Positions 24,525 through 33,936 of a DNA stretch of 35,297 nucleotides are shown piece after piece. Below the pieces are notes generated by a model, which was given only the letters and a program-made list of their open reading frames with translations, had not been told where the DNA came from and ran no database searches. Source of the DNA: Clostridia bacterium (GTDB lineage: Bacteria; Bacillota; Clostridia; Lachnospirales; Lachnospiraceae); the NCBI GenBank assembly GCA_029101305.1, contig JAQXQS010000179.1, positions 1 to 35,297 of the forward strand. Direction: 5' to 3'. Made by a program: the position numbers and the translations under genes. Position 1 is the stretch's first letter. Each line of letters starts with the position of its first letter.

Positions 24525-24717
24525 AATTTTACTCTCCTTTTCTTTGAGAACCGTTTCTTAAGATGTTTATATAATACTGTTTTTTCTATTAAAAAAACCA
24601 TGATAAAAAATCAAGAAACATGTTCATTTTTTTAGAAAGTAAAATTTGAATATGGATATATTGTCACAATTTGTATAAAAAAAGGAACACATATAAGTGA
24701 ACCTTTTCCAACTTATA

Positions 24718-24748
24718 AAGAGGGGACTGCAAATCGCAGTCCCCTCTT
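24718..24748 (-). terminator. Terminator after fructose-bisphosphate aldolase gene
   Basis: A perfect 13-base stem (AAGAGGGGACTGC with GCAGTCCCCTCTT) around a 5-base loop, 30 bases past the aldolase stop. The T tract is short, but stem strength and position are convincing. The 190 bases on to the binding protein start are AT-rich, with no promoter I would name. Confidence 0.75.
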
Positions 24749-24776
24749 AGTCCGCATATACGGAGAAAAATTATAT

Positions 24777-25646
24777 TCAGGCTTTTCCAACGGATCCAAA
24801 GATTTCCATTTTCTCTTTAACAGTAGCCTTAATTGCATCGAAGCCAGGTGCAAGAAGCTTACGTGGGTCATATCCTTTACCCTGCTCATCTTTACCCTCT
24901 TCGATGTATTTACGTGTAGCTGCTGCAAAGGAAAGCTGGCACTCTGTGTTAACATTGATCTTGGAAACACCGAGATCGATAGCTTTCTTGATCATATCTG
25001 TAGGAATACCTGTACCACCGTGAAGTACTAATGGCATGTCGCCTGTAAGCTGCTGGATCGCATCCAGAGTCTCAAAGCTTAAGCCCTTCCAGTTAGCCGG
25101 ATATTTACCATGGATGTTACCAATACCTGCTGCCAGAAAATCGATACCAAGGTCAGCGATCATCTTGCATTCCTTAGGATCTGCACACTCGCCCATACCT
25201 ACAACACCGTCTTCCTCACCACCGATGGAGCCAACCTCTGCCTCTAAGGACATTCCGTGCTCTCTTGTGATCTTAACCAGCTCTTTAGTCTTAGCAACGT
25301 TCTCTTCGATCGGATAATGAGAACCGTCGAACATAATGGATGAGAATCCAGCCTCAACACATTTCAGGCATCCTTCATAGGAGCCGTGATCCAGGTGAAG
25401 TGCAACCGGAACAGTGATCTTCAGCTCTTCCATCATTCCCTTAACCATACCAACAACTGTCTTGTAACCAGTCATATACTTACCAGCGCCTTCGGAAACA
25501 CCCAGGATAACCGGGGAGTTCAGTTCCTGTGCTGTAAGCAGGATTGCTTTTGTCCACTCAAGGTTGTTGATATTGAACTGACCAACAGCATAATGTCCAG
25601 CTTTTGCTTTTTTAAGCATTTCTGTTGCATTAACTAACTCATACAT
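24777..25646 (-). CDS. fba: Class II fructose-bisphosphate aldolase
   Basis: Zinc-dependent aldolase of glycolysis and gluconeogenesis, splitting fructose 1,6-bisphosphate into glyceraldehyde 3-phosphate and dihydroxyacetone phosphate. Family motifs: FNINNLEWTKA near the N-terminus, HLDHG at 84-88 (catalytic Asp86 and metal-binding His87), EAEVGSIGGEEDGV, AAGIGNIHGKYP with a metal His, and LVLHGGTGIP with another. At 289 aa it has the usual length. The ATG at 25646 has GGAGG nine bases upstream. Tagatose-bisphosphate aldolases are close relatives, but no tagatose genes are seen and the sequence reads as the glycolytic type. It has its own promoter and terminator. Confidence 0.93.
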   Translation of the reverse strand: MYELVNATEMLKKAKAGHYAVGQFNINNLEWTKAILLTAQELNSPVILGVSEGAGKYMTGYKTVVGMVKGMMEELKITVPVALHLDHGSYEGCLKCVEAGFSSIMFDGSHYPIEENVAKTKELVKITREHGMSLEAEVGSIGGEEDGVVGMGECADPKECKMIADLGIDFLAAGIGNIHGKYPANWKGLSFETLDAIQQLTGDMPLVLHGGTGIPTDMIKKAIDLGVSKINVNTECQLSFAAATRKYIEEGKDEQGKGYDPRKLLAPGFDAIKATVKEKMEIFGSVGKA

Positions 25647-25697
25647 GATAAAATTCCTCCTATCTTTGGAAACACCTTAACTATTTCCATTGTCTGT

Positions 25698-25726
25698 AGT
25701 TTAGCAGATTTTTCCCCATTCGTCTA
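25698..25726 (-). promoter_or_regulatory. Candidate sigma-A promoter for fba
   Basis: On the minus strand, TAGACG (25721-25726) and TAAACT (25698-25703) have a 17-base spacer, about 50 bases before the start codon. Each box has a mismatch or two. Confidence 0.5.
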
Positions 25727-25761
25727 CCTCTTTGAAGAAAAACTAAAAAAATATTCACATC

Positions 25762-27891
25762 TTATTCAACAAAAATAGTCGGATTCTCACATTTATGGTA
25801 CAATACCATTGCACCAAATGCTGGCATTGGAACCTTGATCACGCCTGCCTTGGCAGTATACTCATATTCCTCAGTGATATAACCATCATGGTAGGACAGC
25901 ATGATTCTCTTCAATGTAGAATCCTTCAGTCTGCTGATTCCGGTCTTCCACACTTCTATCTCAACTTCCCGTTCTTCTGCACGGTTATTCAGGATCACGA
26001 TCATTCTTTCATCATGGGAAAATCTTCCGAAGCAAAGTCCCTGGTAATCATTCCACAAGAATACCAAGGATCCATTGCTGAGGAATTTATATTCCTTATG
26101 GATCCGGATCATGTCCCTGTGGAAAGCGATCATCATCTGGTCCTCATGTCCCCATGGATAGGTTCTTCTATTATCCGGGTCCGTAAATCCACAGACACCA
26201 GCCTCATCGCCGTAATAAACCGTAGGTGCCCCTGGCCATGTCATCTGCACCACAACGCCCTCACGCATAACTGCAGGATTCACATTCTGGGAAGCAGCCT
26301 CAGCACCTGCATAGGAAATTCTTCCCACACGCCGGTTGGTCCTTGTCAGAAATCTGGAATGGTCGTGATTGGACAGCTCATTCATGGAAGTATAAAGGGC
26401 TGACATGTGAAGTGCCCGCATGTGTGTCTTCATAGCACCGATAAATGCATCACTGTTGCCATAAAGATCATCCCTGCATTCATCACTATGCTTCGCCATA
26501 CCAGTCAGGAACCAGGTCAGGGGTTCCATAAAAGCATCATAGTTCATAACCGTGTCCCACTCATCTCCCTGCAGCCAGCTTTCCGGATTACCGTAATGCT
26601 CTGCAAGAATAATAGCATTTGGATTGGCTTCTTTTACTGCTTTCCGGAAATCTTTCCAGAACTGGTGGTTAAACTCGTTGCTGTGTCCCAGGTCTGCTGC
26701 CACATCCAGTCTCCATCCATCTACATTATAAGGTGGGGAGACCCATTTCTTACCAACCTCCAGAATCTTGTCATAAAGCTCTCTTGACGCCTCGTAATTC
26801 AGCTTCGGCAAAGTGTCATGCGTCCACCAGCCATCATATGTGGGATTATAAGGCCAACGATTCTCATCATAAAAATTGAAATAATATCTGTATGGACTGT
26901 CAGCGGAAATATAAGCTCCCTTTGGATAACCTTCCTGATTCTCGTAAATCCGCTCTCTGTCCATCCACTTATTAAAAGAACCGCAATGGTTAAATACGCC
27001 ATCCAGAATAACCTTCATTCCTCTTTTGTGGATCTCTTCCACAAGTCTGGCAAACAGCTCATTGCTTGCTTCCAGGTTTCTCTTATCTGTCACACGCTTG
27101 ATAAACTTATAGGCATGGGCATTCTCACGGTCACCTTCATTCAGCAGACCACCTTCCATGTCCTCCACGATTTTTCCGTAATGGGGATCTACATACTCAT
27201 AATCCTGAATATCATATTTATGGTTACTTGGGGAAACAAAGATTGGATTCAGATAAATGACATCAACTCCAAGGTCCTGAAGGTAATCCAGCTTATCCAT
27301 AATTCCCTGCAGGTCACCACCATAGAATTCTCTTACTCCCATAACTGCGGGAATCTTTCCCCAGTCCCGTACACGGGATGTGGTATCTCCGATGTAGAAA
27401 TACTCTCTGTCCTCCACATCATTCGTAGGATCTCCGTTGCAGAAACGATCCACAAAAATTTGGTACATAACTGCGCCTTTCGCCCACTGTGGAGTGTCAT
27501 AGTCCGGATAGATCTCAAATTCCAGACGTTCCTCCGGATTCATGGATACTCCCTGATAGTTGTAATAACAGGTTACCCAGCCATAGATAATTTCAAAATG
27601 ATACCGTATGATCTCTTCTCCCATGATAATAGAAGTTTCATAATAATCAAAGCCATTGGCTTTGGCACAGCGTTCCATCTGCTGACGTTTCCCATCATAA
27701 ACCAGATAAACCATGTCTACATTATTACGTTTGGTACGGAAACGGATTCGCACTTTTTCTCCTGCCTTGGGATTTGACGGACAACGGTAATAATCAGAAC
27801 CATCGCTGAACAATGCCTCTGTATTCAAAACCGGCCTCATATTTAATATATACTGCATTTTCTTCATTATATCTGCATTATTACGATCCAT
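25762..27891 (-). CDS. Cytoplasmic GH13 enzyme, neopullulanase/cyclomaltodextrinase type
   Basis: Alpha-glucan hydrolase of 709 aa with no signal peptide, so it should act on imported maltodextrins, cyclodextrins or pullulan fragments. Residues 1-130 look like a CBM34-type N-terminal beta domain, as in maltogenic amylases. The catalytic barrel begins at WAKGAVMYQIFVDRF. The GH13 regions are clear: VILDGVFNHCG, DGWRLDVA (nucleophile Asp396), IILAEHYG (acid/base Glu431) and LSNHDHSRF (Asp510). A C-terminal beta domain follows. The ATG at 27891 has AGAGGGA upstream. It lies upstream of fba and the sugar importer on the same strand; a joint maltodextrin route (uptake, hydrolysis, glycolysis) is an inference from position. 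Confidence 0.9.
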   Translation of the reverse strand: MDRNNADIMKKMQYILNMRPVLNTEALFSDGSDYYRCPSNPKAGEKVRIRFRTKRNNVDMVYLVYDGKRQQMERCAKANGFDYYETSIIMGEEIIRYHFEIIYGWVTCYYNYQGVSMNPEERLEFEIYPDYDTPQWAKGAVMYQIFVDRFCNGDPTNDVEDREYFYIGDTTSRVRDWGKIPAVMGVREFYGGDLQGIMDKLDYLQDLGVDVIYLNPIFVSPSNHKYDIQDYEYVDPHYGKIVEDMEGGLLNEGDRENAHAYKFIKRVTDKRNLEASNELFARLVEEIHKRGMKVILDGVFNHCGSFNKWMDRERIYENQEGYPKGAYISADSPYRYYFNFYDENRWPYNPTYDGWWTHDTLPKLNYEASRELYDKILEVGKKWVSPPYNVDGWRLDVAADLGHSNEFNHQFWKDFRKAVKEANPNAIILAEHYGNPESWLQGDEWDTVMNYDAFMEPLTWFLTGMAKHSDECRDDLYGNSDAFIGAMKTHMRALHMSALYTSMNELSNHDHSRFLTRTNRRVGRISYAGAEAASQNVNPAVMREGVVVQMTWPGAPTVYYGDEAGVCGFTDPDNRRTYPWGHEDQMMIAFHRDMIRIHKEYKFLSNGSLVFLWNDYQGLCFGRFSHDERMIVILNNRAEEREVEIEVWKTGISRLKDSTLKRIMLSYHDGYITEEYEYTAKAGVIKVPMPAFGAMVLYHKCENPTIFVE

Positions 27892-27938
27892 AATATCCCT
27901 CTTTCATGATTATGCTTTACAAAAGATAGCATGATACC

Positions 27939-28130
27939 AGGGTCAAAAGATCCAAAAGCTGTTCGTGCTTGCACGATAAAGCTTTTGATCTTGGGACCCG
28001 CCAAACATGAGAAAGTAGCGATTTACGCAGTAAATCAGCGGATTTCGCATGCCCCCGGATTGTGGGAGCAGCTTAGCTGCGGAACAATCCGTGGTATCGA
28101 GTTAGTGTCAAAAGACCTTTTGACACTAAC
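27939..28130. repeat. Chain of four hairpins, repeat-like element
   Basis: In order: a GGGTC-to-GACCC long hairpin (about 27940-27999) with AAAAGCT/AGCTTTT arms; GATTTAC-GCA-GTAAATC (28020-28036); CGGATTGT...ACAATCCG with inner GCAGC/GCTGC (28056-28091); and a 14-base-arm palindrome (28101-28130). No ORF of quality was seen. The third hairpin shares GATTGTGGGAGC and GCGGA-N-CAATC with the hairpin at 35244-35277. It is probably a dispersed element upstream of the GH13 gene. Confidence 0.6.
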
Positions 28131-28471
28131 ATCATAGCATTTCTGTCCAAAAAGAACCTTCTTTTTTGGAAATATGACAACTGTATACTATTTTAACTGA
28201 AATGTGTCTCTTCCACAACAGTTAAAATTCGGCTTATCCTCCAAACTTCACCAAAACTTACCGACGTTTTCACCAAATCATTTCAAGTTTCCCCTTAACG
28301 TAAAAAAGACAGCTGGTAAAAGCTGTCTTTTTTGGAGAAGGTATTTCTTCTTATGGGGTGTAGCAAAAACTATATAATGTATTGGGGGGTTTTTACGTTG
28401 TATATAGTACCACGTGTCCACCAAAAAGTGTGCACAAACTTCACAAAAATCGATATTGTTTTTTGTGCATG
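28131..28471. other. Gene-free region between repeat element and ftsH
   Basis: Contains a perfect ATTTTAACTG/CAGTTAAAAT inverted repeat (28190-28228, 19-base spacer), a terminator (28302-28333), and an isolated TATAAT at 28373 with no matching -35. No ORF was supported. A promoter for the GH13 gene should lie in this region or the element beside it, but I could not point to one. Confidence 0.4.
28302..28333 (-). terminator. Terminator downstream of ftsH
   Basis: AAAAAAGACAGCT pairs with AGCTGTCTTTTTT around a six-base loop, with A and T runs so it can work in both directions. It is about 140 bases past the ftsH stop and is the first good end for the spoIIE-tilS-hpt-ftsH series. Confidence 0.85.
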
Positions 28472-30322
28472 TTATATACTCTTGTTGTTTTCTCCCTGAT
28501 TTTCCATTGTAAAAAGTGCTTCAAACTCTTCCCGGTGCACTTTTTCCTTCTCGAGAAGAAGCTTCGCACAGCCATGAAGCACGTCCATATGCTGAGAAAT
28601 GATCTTCGTCGCATTCTCGTGGCATTCCTCAATAATACGGTGAATCTCACTGTCGATTGCTTTGGCTACATCCTCACTATAGCCGCGGGTGTGAGCCAGA
28701 TCCCTTCCAATGAATACCTCGTCATCATCATCTCCGTAGGAAATAAGTCCAATCTTATCGGACATACCATACTTGGTCACCATAGCCCGTGCTTCACTTG
28801 TAGCACGCTTGATATCATTAGAAGCACCGGTCGTAATATCGCCAAAGATCAGCTCCTCAGCCACACGTCCTCCAAGAAGTGTGGTAATATCCTGGATCAT
28901 CTTACCCTTTGTGTTAAACATTTCATCATTTTCCGGAAGGGGCATGGTATAACCGGCAGCTCCCATTCCTGTAGGAATGATGGAAATGGTATAAACAGGT
29001 TCCATATCCGGCAGCACATGGAATAAAATCGCATGGCCGGCTTCATGGTAAGCTGTGATTCTTTTTTCCTTATCGGAAATCACCTTGCTCTTCTTCTCCG
29101 CACCGATTCCCACCTTGATAAAGGCATTCTTGATATCTTTCTGGCGGATAAAAGCATGCCCTGTCTTTGCAGCAGCGATTGCAGCCTCATTCATCAGATT
29201 CTCCAGATCTGCACCGGTAAAGCCGGCTGTGGTCTGGGCGATCTGTTTCAGGTCTACATCCTCGCCAAGCGGTTTATCCTTGGCATGGACACGAAGGATC
29301 TCCTCCCTGCCCTTAATATCCGGACGTCCCACACCAACCTTACGGTCAAAACGTCCCGGACGAAGAATCGCAGGATCCAGAATATCCACACGGTTGGTCG
29401 CTGCCATCACAATGATTCCCTCATTGACCCCGAAACCATCCATCTCTACAAGAAGCTGGTTCAGTGTCTGCTCTCTCTCGTCATGACCGCCGCCCATACC
29501 GGTTCCACGCTGTCTTGCAACTGCATCGATCTCATCAATGAAGATAATACAAGGTGCATGGCGTTTTCCCTCTTCAAAAAGATCTCTTACACGGGAAGCA
29601 CCCACACCAACAAACATCTCCACGAAATCTGAACCGGAAATAGAAAAGAAAGGAACTCCCGCCTCTCCTGCAACCGCCTTGGCAAGAAGCGTCTTACCTG
29701 TTCCTGGAGGTCCTACAAGGATCACTCCTTTCGGGATTCTGGCGCCAACCTTGGTATATTTCTGTGGATTTTTCAGAAAGTCTACCACTTCCTTAAGCTC
29801 TTCTTTCTCTTCTTCCAGACCTGCCACATTCTGGAACGTTACTTTTTTATCATCCGGCATGGACATTCTTGCCCTGCTTTTGCCGAAATTCATCATCTTG
29901 GCATTGGTGCCGCCACCTCCGCCTGACATCTGACGGTTCATCATCATCATGAGAAAAATGATAAGACCGCATATAAGAAGCACTGGAAATACAGAGGATA
30001 AAAATACACTCTGCCTTGGCACATCCTCCACAGCAGGATCAAGCCCGTTTTCACGAAGAAGCTGCTCTGCCTCATTTACATCTGCCACATAAATACGCTT
30101 CTGTCCCTCGTCCTTGATCGTCGCGATCACAGAACCGGTAGGAACCTCACTGTTCTGATGGATCGTGGCACTGGTCACCCTGCCATCTGCAACAGCCTGC
30201 TCCAGCTGTCCATAAGTGTAATCACTCTGTGCCGTAACCTGGTTATTCAGATACAGGTAACCAGCGATCAAGGCTACGATCAGAACAAGATACAAGCCAA
30301 TTCTGCCTGACTGCTTATTCAC
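28472..30322 (-). CDS. ftsH: ATP-dependent zinc metalloprotease FtsH
   Basis: Membrane-bound AAA+ protease that removes misfolded membrane proteins and short-lived regulators, and is needed for sporulation in Bacillus. 616 aa: helix 1 (residues 8-24), an extracytoplasmic domain, helix 2 (106-127), a Gly-rich linker, AAA domain with Walker A GPPGTGKT (204-211), Walker B IIFIDE and the second region of homology [20 protein letters not shown], then the zinc-protease motif HEAGH (426-430). All catalytic parts are intact. The start is GTG with AAGGAGA upstream. It follows hpt by 16 bases, the gene order known from Bacillus. Confidence 0.97.
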   Translation of the reverse strand: MNKQSGRIGLYLVLIVALIAGYLYLNNQVTAQSDYTYGQLEQAVADGRVTSATIHQNSEVPTGSVIATIKDEGQKRIYVADVNEAEQLLRENGLDPAVEDVPRQSVFLSSVFPVLLICGLIIFLMMMMNRQMSGGGGGTNAKMMNFGKSRARMSMPDDKKVTFQNVAGLEEEKEELKEVVDFLKNPQKYTKVGARIPKGVILVGPPGTGKTLLAKAVAGEAGVPFFSISGSDFVEMFVGVGASRVRDLFEEGKRHAPCIIFIDEIDAVARQRGTGMGGGHDEREQTLNQLLVEMDGFGVNEGIIVMAATNRVDILDPAILRPGRFDRKVGVGRPDIKGREEILRVHAKDKPLGEDVDLKQIAQTTAGFTGADLENLMNEAAIAAAKTGHAFIRQKDIKNAFIKVGIGAEKKSKVISDKEKRITAYHEAGHAILFHVLPDMEPVYTISIIPTGMGAAGYTMPLPENDEMFNTKGKMIQDITTLLGGRVAEELIFGDITTGASNDIKRATSEARAMVTKYGMSDKIGLISYGDDDDEVFIGRDLAHTRGYSEDVAKAIDSEIHRIIEECHENATKIISQHMDVLHGCAKLLLEKEKVHREEFEALFTMENQGENNKSI

Positions 30323-30338
30323 TTGTATGATTCTCCTT

Positions 30339-30866
30339 TCATTCGAACTCTACCACTCCGATGTATGGCAGATTTCTGTATTTCTGGGCATAATCAAGAC
30401 CATAGCCCACAACAAACTCATCCGGAATATTGAAGCAGCAGTAATCCACATCAACACCTTCTACAACTCTGCGGTCTGGTTTATCCAGCAGGGTACAAAG
30501 CTTCACGCTGTTCGGATTACGTCTTTTCAGAACATCCAGCAGATAGCTTAATGTTCTTCCGGAATCGATAATATCTTCTACAACAAGAACTTCTTTATCT
30601 TCAAGAGGCTGATCAAGATCCTTCACGATCTTTACAACTCCGCTTGATTTGGTGTCATCTCCATAGCTGGAAACAGACATAAAATCAAGAGTTACCGGTA
30701 CTGTGATTCTCTTAGCCAGTTCACACATAAAGAACACTCCGCCTTTAAGGACACAGATCATGTGAATTTCTTTGCCCTTGTACTCTTCACTGATCCTAGC
30801 TGCAACTTCGCAGATTCGTTTTTCCACTGTTTCCTCATCCAGTAAAACTCTGATCTTTTCACTCAT
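30339..30866 (-). CDS. hpt: Hypoxanthine phosphoribosyltransferase
   Basis: Purine salvage enzyme converting hypoxanthine or guanine plus PRPP to IMP or GMP, 175 aa. The PRPP-binding loop VVEDIIDSGRTL (96-107) is a perfect type I signature, and CVLKGGVFFMCEL and DFMSVSSYGD are also family-typical. The ATG overlaps the tilS stop by eight bases and AGGAGG precedes it, so the two are co-translated. The hpt-ftsH order is conserved across Firmicutes. Confidence 0.96.
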   Translation of the reverse strand: MSEKIRVLLDEETVEKRICEVAARISEEYKGKEIHMICVLKGGVFFMCELAKRITVPVTLDFMSVSSYGDDTKSSGVVKIVKDLDQPLEDKEVLVVEDIIDSGRTLSYLLDVLKRRNPNSVKLCTLLDKPDRRVVEGVDVDYCCFNIPDEFVVGYGLDYAQKYRNLPYIGVVEFE

Positions 30867-32334
30867 GGTTATCTTTTCCTCCTTGGTATTGTATTTCCAA
30901 TATTCTCCTGGTTCTGGGAGTAATTTTATAATTTCCGTTTATTCTGCCTCCCACCACCCACAAAACCTCTGAGCCGGCTGTCAGAAGTAAGATCCTGTCT
31001 CTTTCCTCTGATGGAATCTTCTCATCTATGAAATAACGGTTCAGCTTCTTATGGCTTCCTTTATCATCCACAATAAGATAATCTCCCGGTCTTCTGGTCC
31101 GGATGGACAGTTCCTGTTTTATTTTATCATAATCCAGCCATTTCGTATACGTTTTTTCTTCAATCTTCTGTCCTTCATTAAAAAATATTTTTATCTGAAA
31201 CTGCTGATCAGATAAATTTTTTCCCAGATCAGTATCCTGTATCATACTCTCTGGAACCTCCTGGAAAAAAGCAGACTCTGACCGCTCCCACTGGTCTGCC
31301 TTTCCAAGCAGGATTCCTCCATAAGTCCTGCGTGCCACAAGACCATAGGGAAGATCTATCCTTTTTCCAACCTGCAGCCCCAGAAGATTTTTCACACCAT
31401 TCACATGCACAGCCGTAAAATCTTTCCGTTTTCCTGCCAGTTTCTCCAAAACCTGCAGAATACCATAAGATGCCACGAATGGCTCTTCTTTCCACAATTC
31501 CTCAGAAATGAAAATTCCCTGTTCCCGCTGCTGCCCGTACTTTTCCACAAGTACCGCACCCTGGCGGGACAAATATTCTTCTGCTTCACTTACCAGACGG
31601 GCAGCTTCGGCCATGTGCCGGACCACCGCTGGATTGACCTGCTCTTCCAAAAGAGGGAGAACCTGATGGCGCAGCTTGTTTCTGGTGTATTCGTCTGTCA
31701 GGTTGGTGCTGTCTGTCACATAGGGAATCTGTTCTTCTATTAAATAATTCACAATTTCCTGTTTGCTTAAACATAAAACAGGACGGATGATCTCACCTCG
31801 CACTGGCAGAATACCAGCAAGCCCCTTAAGTCCGGTTCCCCTGCATAAATTATGAAGCATGGTTTCCACCACATCATTTTCGTTATGGGCAAGCGCTACC
31901 AGTACCCGGCCCGTCTCTTCCACATTCCTGCCTGAACCTTCCAAGCATTCCTCGAAACGCCTTTCTTGAAGCTTTTTCCCAAAATCCCTTTTCGCACGCA
32001 TAAATGCCTCCTGCCTTACCCTACGCCCGGCTTCCTCAAGCCCCATCTTCCACTCCCTGGCAAGCTGCGGAACCGGATAATGGTAGGATAAAAAGGGGAT
32101 GTTCCACTTCTCACAGGTATCCTTTACCAACCGCTCATCCCGGTCAGCCTCCGCACCACGGATTCCATGATGTACATGTACCGCGCACAGGGAAAAAGCG
32201 GTCTCTTCTTTATATTTATTCAGCATCGCCAGCATCGCCATGGAATCCCCGCCCCCGGAAACTCCTGCAAGTATTATGTTGCCCTCTGCTATCATGCTGT
32301 GTTCTTTAATATATGCTTTTACCTTCTGATACAT
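30859..32334 (-). CDS. tilS: tRNA(Ile)-lysidine synthetase
   Basis: Essential enzyme that attaches lysine to C34 of the tRNA-Ile anticodon CAU, switching it from Met to Ile decoding. N-terminal PP-loop ATPase with SGGGDS (residues 26-31), then HVHHGIRGAEADRDE and ALAHNENDVVETMLHNLCRGTGLKGLAG. The C-terminal TilS domain with RTRRPGDYLIVDDKGSHKKLNRYFIDEKIP is present. An extra basic and acidic stretch at about 109-136 interrupts the usual spacing but keeps the frame. 491 aa, normal for Firmicutes. It sits between spoIIE and hpt. Confidence 0.95.
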   Translation of the reverse strand: MYQKVKAYIKEHSMIAEGNIILAGVSGGGDSMAMLAMLNKYKEETAFSLCAVHVHHGIRGAEADRDERLVKDTCEKWNIPFLSYHYPVPQLAREWKMGLEEAGRRVRQEAFMRAKRDFGKKLQERRFEECLEGSGRNVEETGRVLVALAHNENDVVETMLHNLCRGTGLKGLAGILPVRGEIIRPVLCLSKQEIVNYLIEEQIPYVTDSTNLTDEYTRNKLRHQVLPLLEEQVNPAVVRHMAEAARLVSEAEEYLSRQGAVLVEKYGQQREQGIFISEELWKEEPFVASYGILQVLEKLAGKRKDFTAVHVNGVKNLLGLQVGKRIDLPYGLVARRTYGGILLGKADQWERSESAFFQEVPESMIQDTDLGKNLSDQQFQIKIFFNEGQKIEEKTYTKWLDYDKIKQELSIRTRRPGDYLIVDDKGSHKKLNRYFIDEKIPSEERDRILLLTAGSEVLWVVGGRINGNYKITPRTRRILEIQYQGGKDNHE

Positions 32335-32415
32335 ACTATGTCTGCCCCTGTATTGCTTTTTTCTTTATATAAATTTACATTCCGCTTCGCTAAGAAATGT
32401 TCCTCTGCCCTGGAC

Positions 32416-33906
32416 TTACTTTTTCCACATCCCGGCCACCAGCACAGTCATGTCATCCCTGGCTGTATAATCACTGTATCCCAGCACCCGTTCTAGTATT
32501 CCTCTGCTCATTTCCTTAGGCGTCTCTTCATGGATGTCCATGATGATCTCTTTCATTGTTTCCTCTTCCCGCATAGCTGGAAGCGCATCCAGTACCCCAT
32601 CCGTCATCATGATCAGATAGTCACCATGGTACAGTTTTCTGGATGAAGTCTCAAAATCTATCTGCTGCATCAATCCTGCGGCCAGACTTTCGGAAGAAAT
32701 AGCTTCTACCCAATGATCTCTCTTGATAAAAGTAGCAGAAGCTCCAGCCTTCAGGAAATTGCAGATTCCAGTATATAGATCCACAGCACAGATATCCACC
32801 GTGGAAAAATTTCCCTCCTGTCCTTTCATCACAAGTGCAGAATTTACCAGCTTCGCCGCTGTTTCCTGGGAAAACCCGGATTCCAGAAGCTGCTCCAGAA
32901 GCTCTACCACTTCCTCACTCTCCCTGTTGGCATCCATGCCAGAGCCCATACCATCTGAAAGGCACATAACAAAGCGTCCTGCGTCCTCCTGTCTGCAGAT
33001 ATAATTATCCCCGGACACCTTCTCCTGTTCCTTGGTAAGCTTTGACACCCCATAAAGGATCTGATAGCTTACATCCTCTACAAAATGGACCGTATGATAC
33101 TCCCCATTGACAATTCTTCTGCCACCACTGGAAGCAGCCATGGGCGTCTCAAATTCCCTGGATAACAGCTGTGCTACCTCATTTACAGAAATGCACTGCC
33201 CGCTTCTTGCCCGCATGGTAAGGAAAATCTGTCTCCTGCCTTCCACTTTATCCATTACCCAGGCCTGCTTCAACACAATATGACGTTTCCTTAGCAGCTT
33301 AGAAAGCTTCAGTTTCAGCTGAGGATCCGCAAGAGAGATATCATACAGGTCTTCCGCCACCATATCCATGATCCTGGACATTTCCTGAAGCTGCTGCGCC
33401 ACTGCCAGGCGGCTCTCGATCATCCGGTTATCAAAAAGAAGCTGCTGCCGCTCCCGCATATAAGCATTTCCAAGGGTCTCGTAATACTGGGAAAAGCGGC
33501 TGCATATACTCATCCAGCTGCTTTTCGCTTCCTGCAGCTTCTCCTGGGTACCTTCTTCCATGGAACGGACCAGATGCTCGCTTCCCAGATACATATCCTG
33601 TGACCGTGCTCCCCAGCACATCTCTCTCTGGTAACAATGGCTGCATACCTCATCGCATGTTTCCTGTATGATTCCCTCCACCTGGCCACTGCTCAAATAA
33701 TCTTTCCGATAGGGCAATCCGTAAAAGCTGTCTGCAAGCTTCCGAAAAGAAGCTGCATACCGCTCAACTTTCTCCTTCTGGGGATTTTTCTCTTCGGCTG
33801 GCTGTTCCGCCTTAAGGAAACTTCTTCCCCTGAAAAAAGTTTTTGCCATGTCCCGCAGCACCAGCAGTACACTGATTACGAGCATGGCAATGATCCATTC
33901 CTGCAT
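32416..33906 (-). CDS. spoIIE: Stage II sporulation protein E, short form
   Basis: Serine phosphatase that activates sigma-F in the forespore by dephosphorylating SpoIIAA. The C-terminal PP2C domain has GDNYICRQEDAGRFVMCLSDGMGSGMDA, then NFSTVDICAVDL and LIMMTDGVLDALP, so the metal-binding acidic residues appear intact. A Cys cluster (84, 88, 91, 97) lies before the central helical region. The N-terminus has a single membrane helix (EWIIAMLVISVLLVL). At 496 aa it is much shorter than Bacillus SpoIIE (over 800 aa, ten helices). I chose the ATG at 33906 for its GGGGAGGGGAGA ribosome site; the longer reading starts inside the promoter. The position between divIC and tilS matches spoIIE in other spore formers. 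Confidence 0.85.
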   Translation of the reverse strand: MQEWIIAMLVISVLLVLRDMAKTFFRGRSFLKAEQPAEEKNPQKEKVERYAASFRKLADSFYGLPYRKDYLSSGQVEGIIQETCDEVCSHCYQREMCWGARSQDMYLGSEHLVRSMEEGTQEKLQEAKSSWMSICSRFSQYYETLGNAYMRERQQLLFDNRMIESRLAVAQQLQEMSRIMDMVAEDLYDISLADPQLKLKLSKLLRKRHIVLKQAWVMDKVEGRRQIFLTMRARSGQCISVNEVAQLLSREFETPMAASSGGRRIVNGEYHTVHFVEDVSYQILYGVSKLTKEQEKVSGDNYICRQEDAGRFVMCLSDGMGSGMDANRESEEVVELLEQLLESGFSQETAAKLVNSALVMKGQEGNFSTVDICAVDLYTGICNFLKAGASATFIKRDHWVEAISSESLAAGLMQQIDFETSSRKLYHGDYLIMMTDGVLDALPAMREEETMKEIIMDIHEETPKEMSRGILERVLGYSDYTARDDMTVLVAGMWKK

Positions 33907-33936
33907 ATTCTCCCCTCCCCTTTCAACCCTGACATC

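Noticed and set aside
24525-24600. CcpA (cre) site upstream of the importer operon
   Set aside because: GAAACGGTTCTC looks similar at its centre but fails the cre consensus at several fixed positions.
26818-27777. Long plus-strand open frame (319 codons)
   Set aside because: Antisense to the GH13 gene, which has all catalytic motifs. The antisense product has no recognisable features.
28371-28400. Plus-strand promoter at TATAAT 28373
   Set aside because: No -35 at a usable distance and no plus-strand gene follows.
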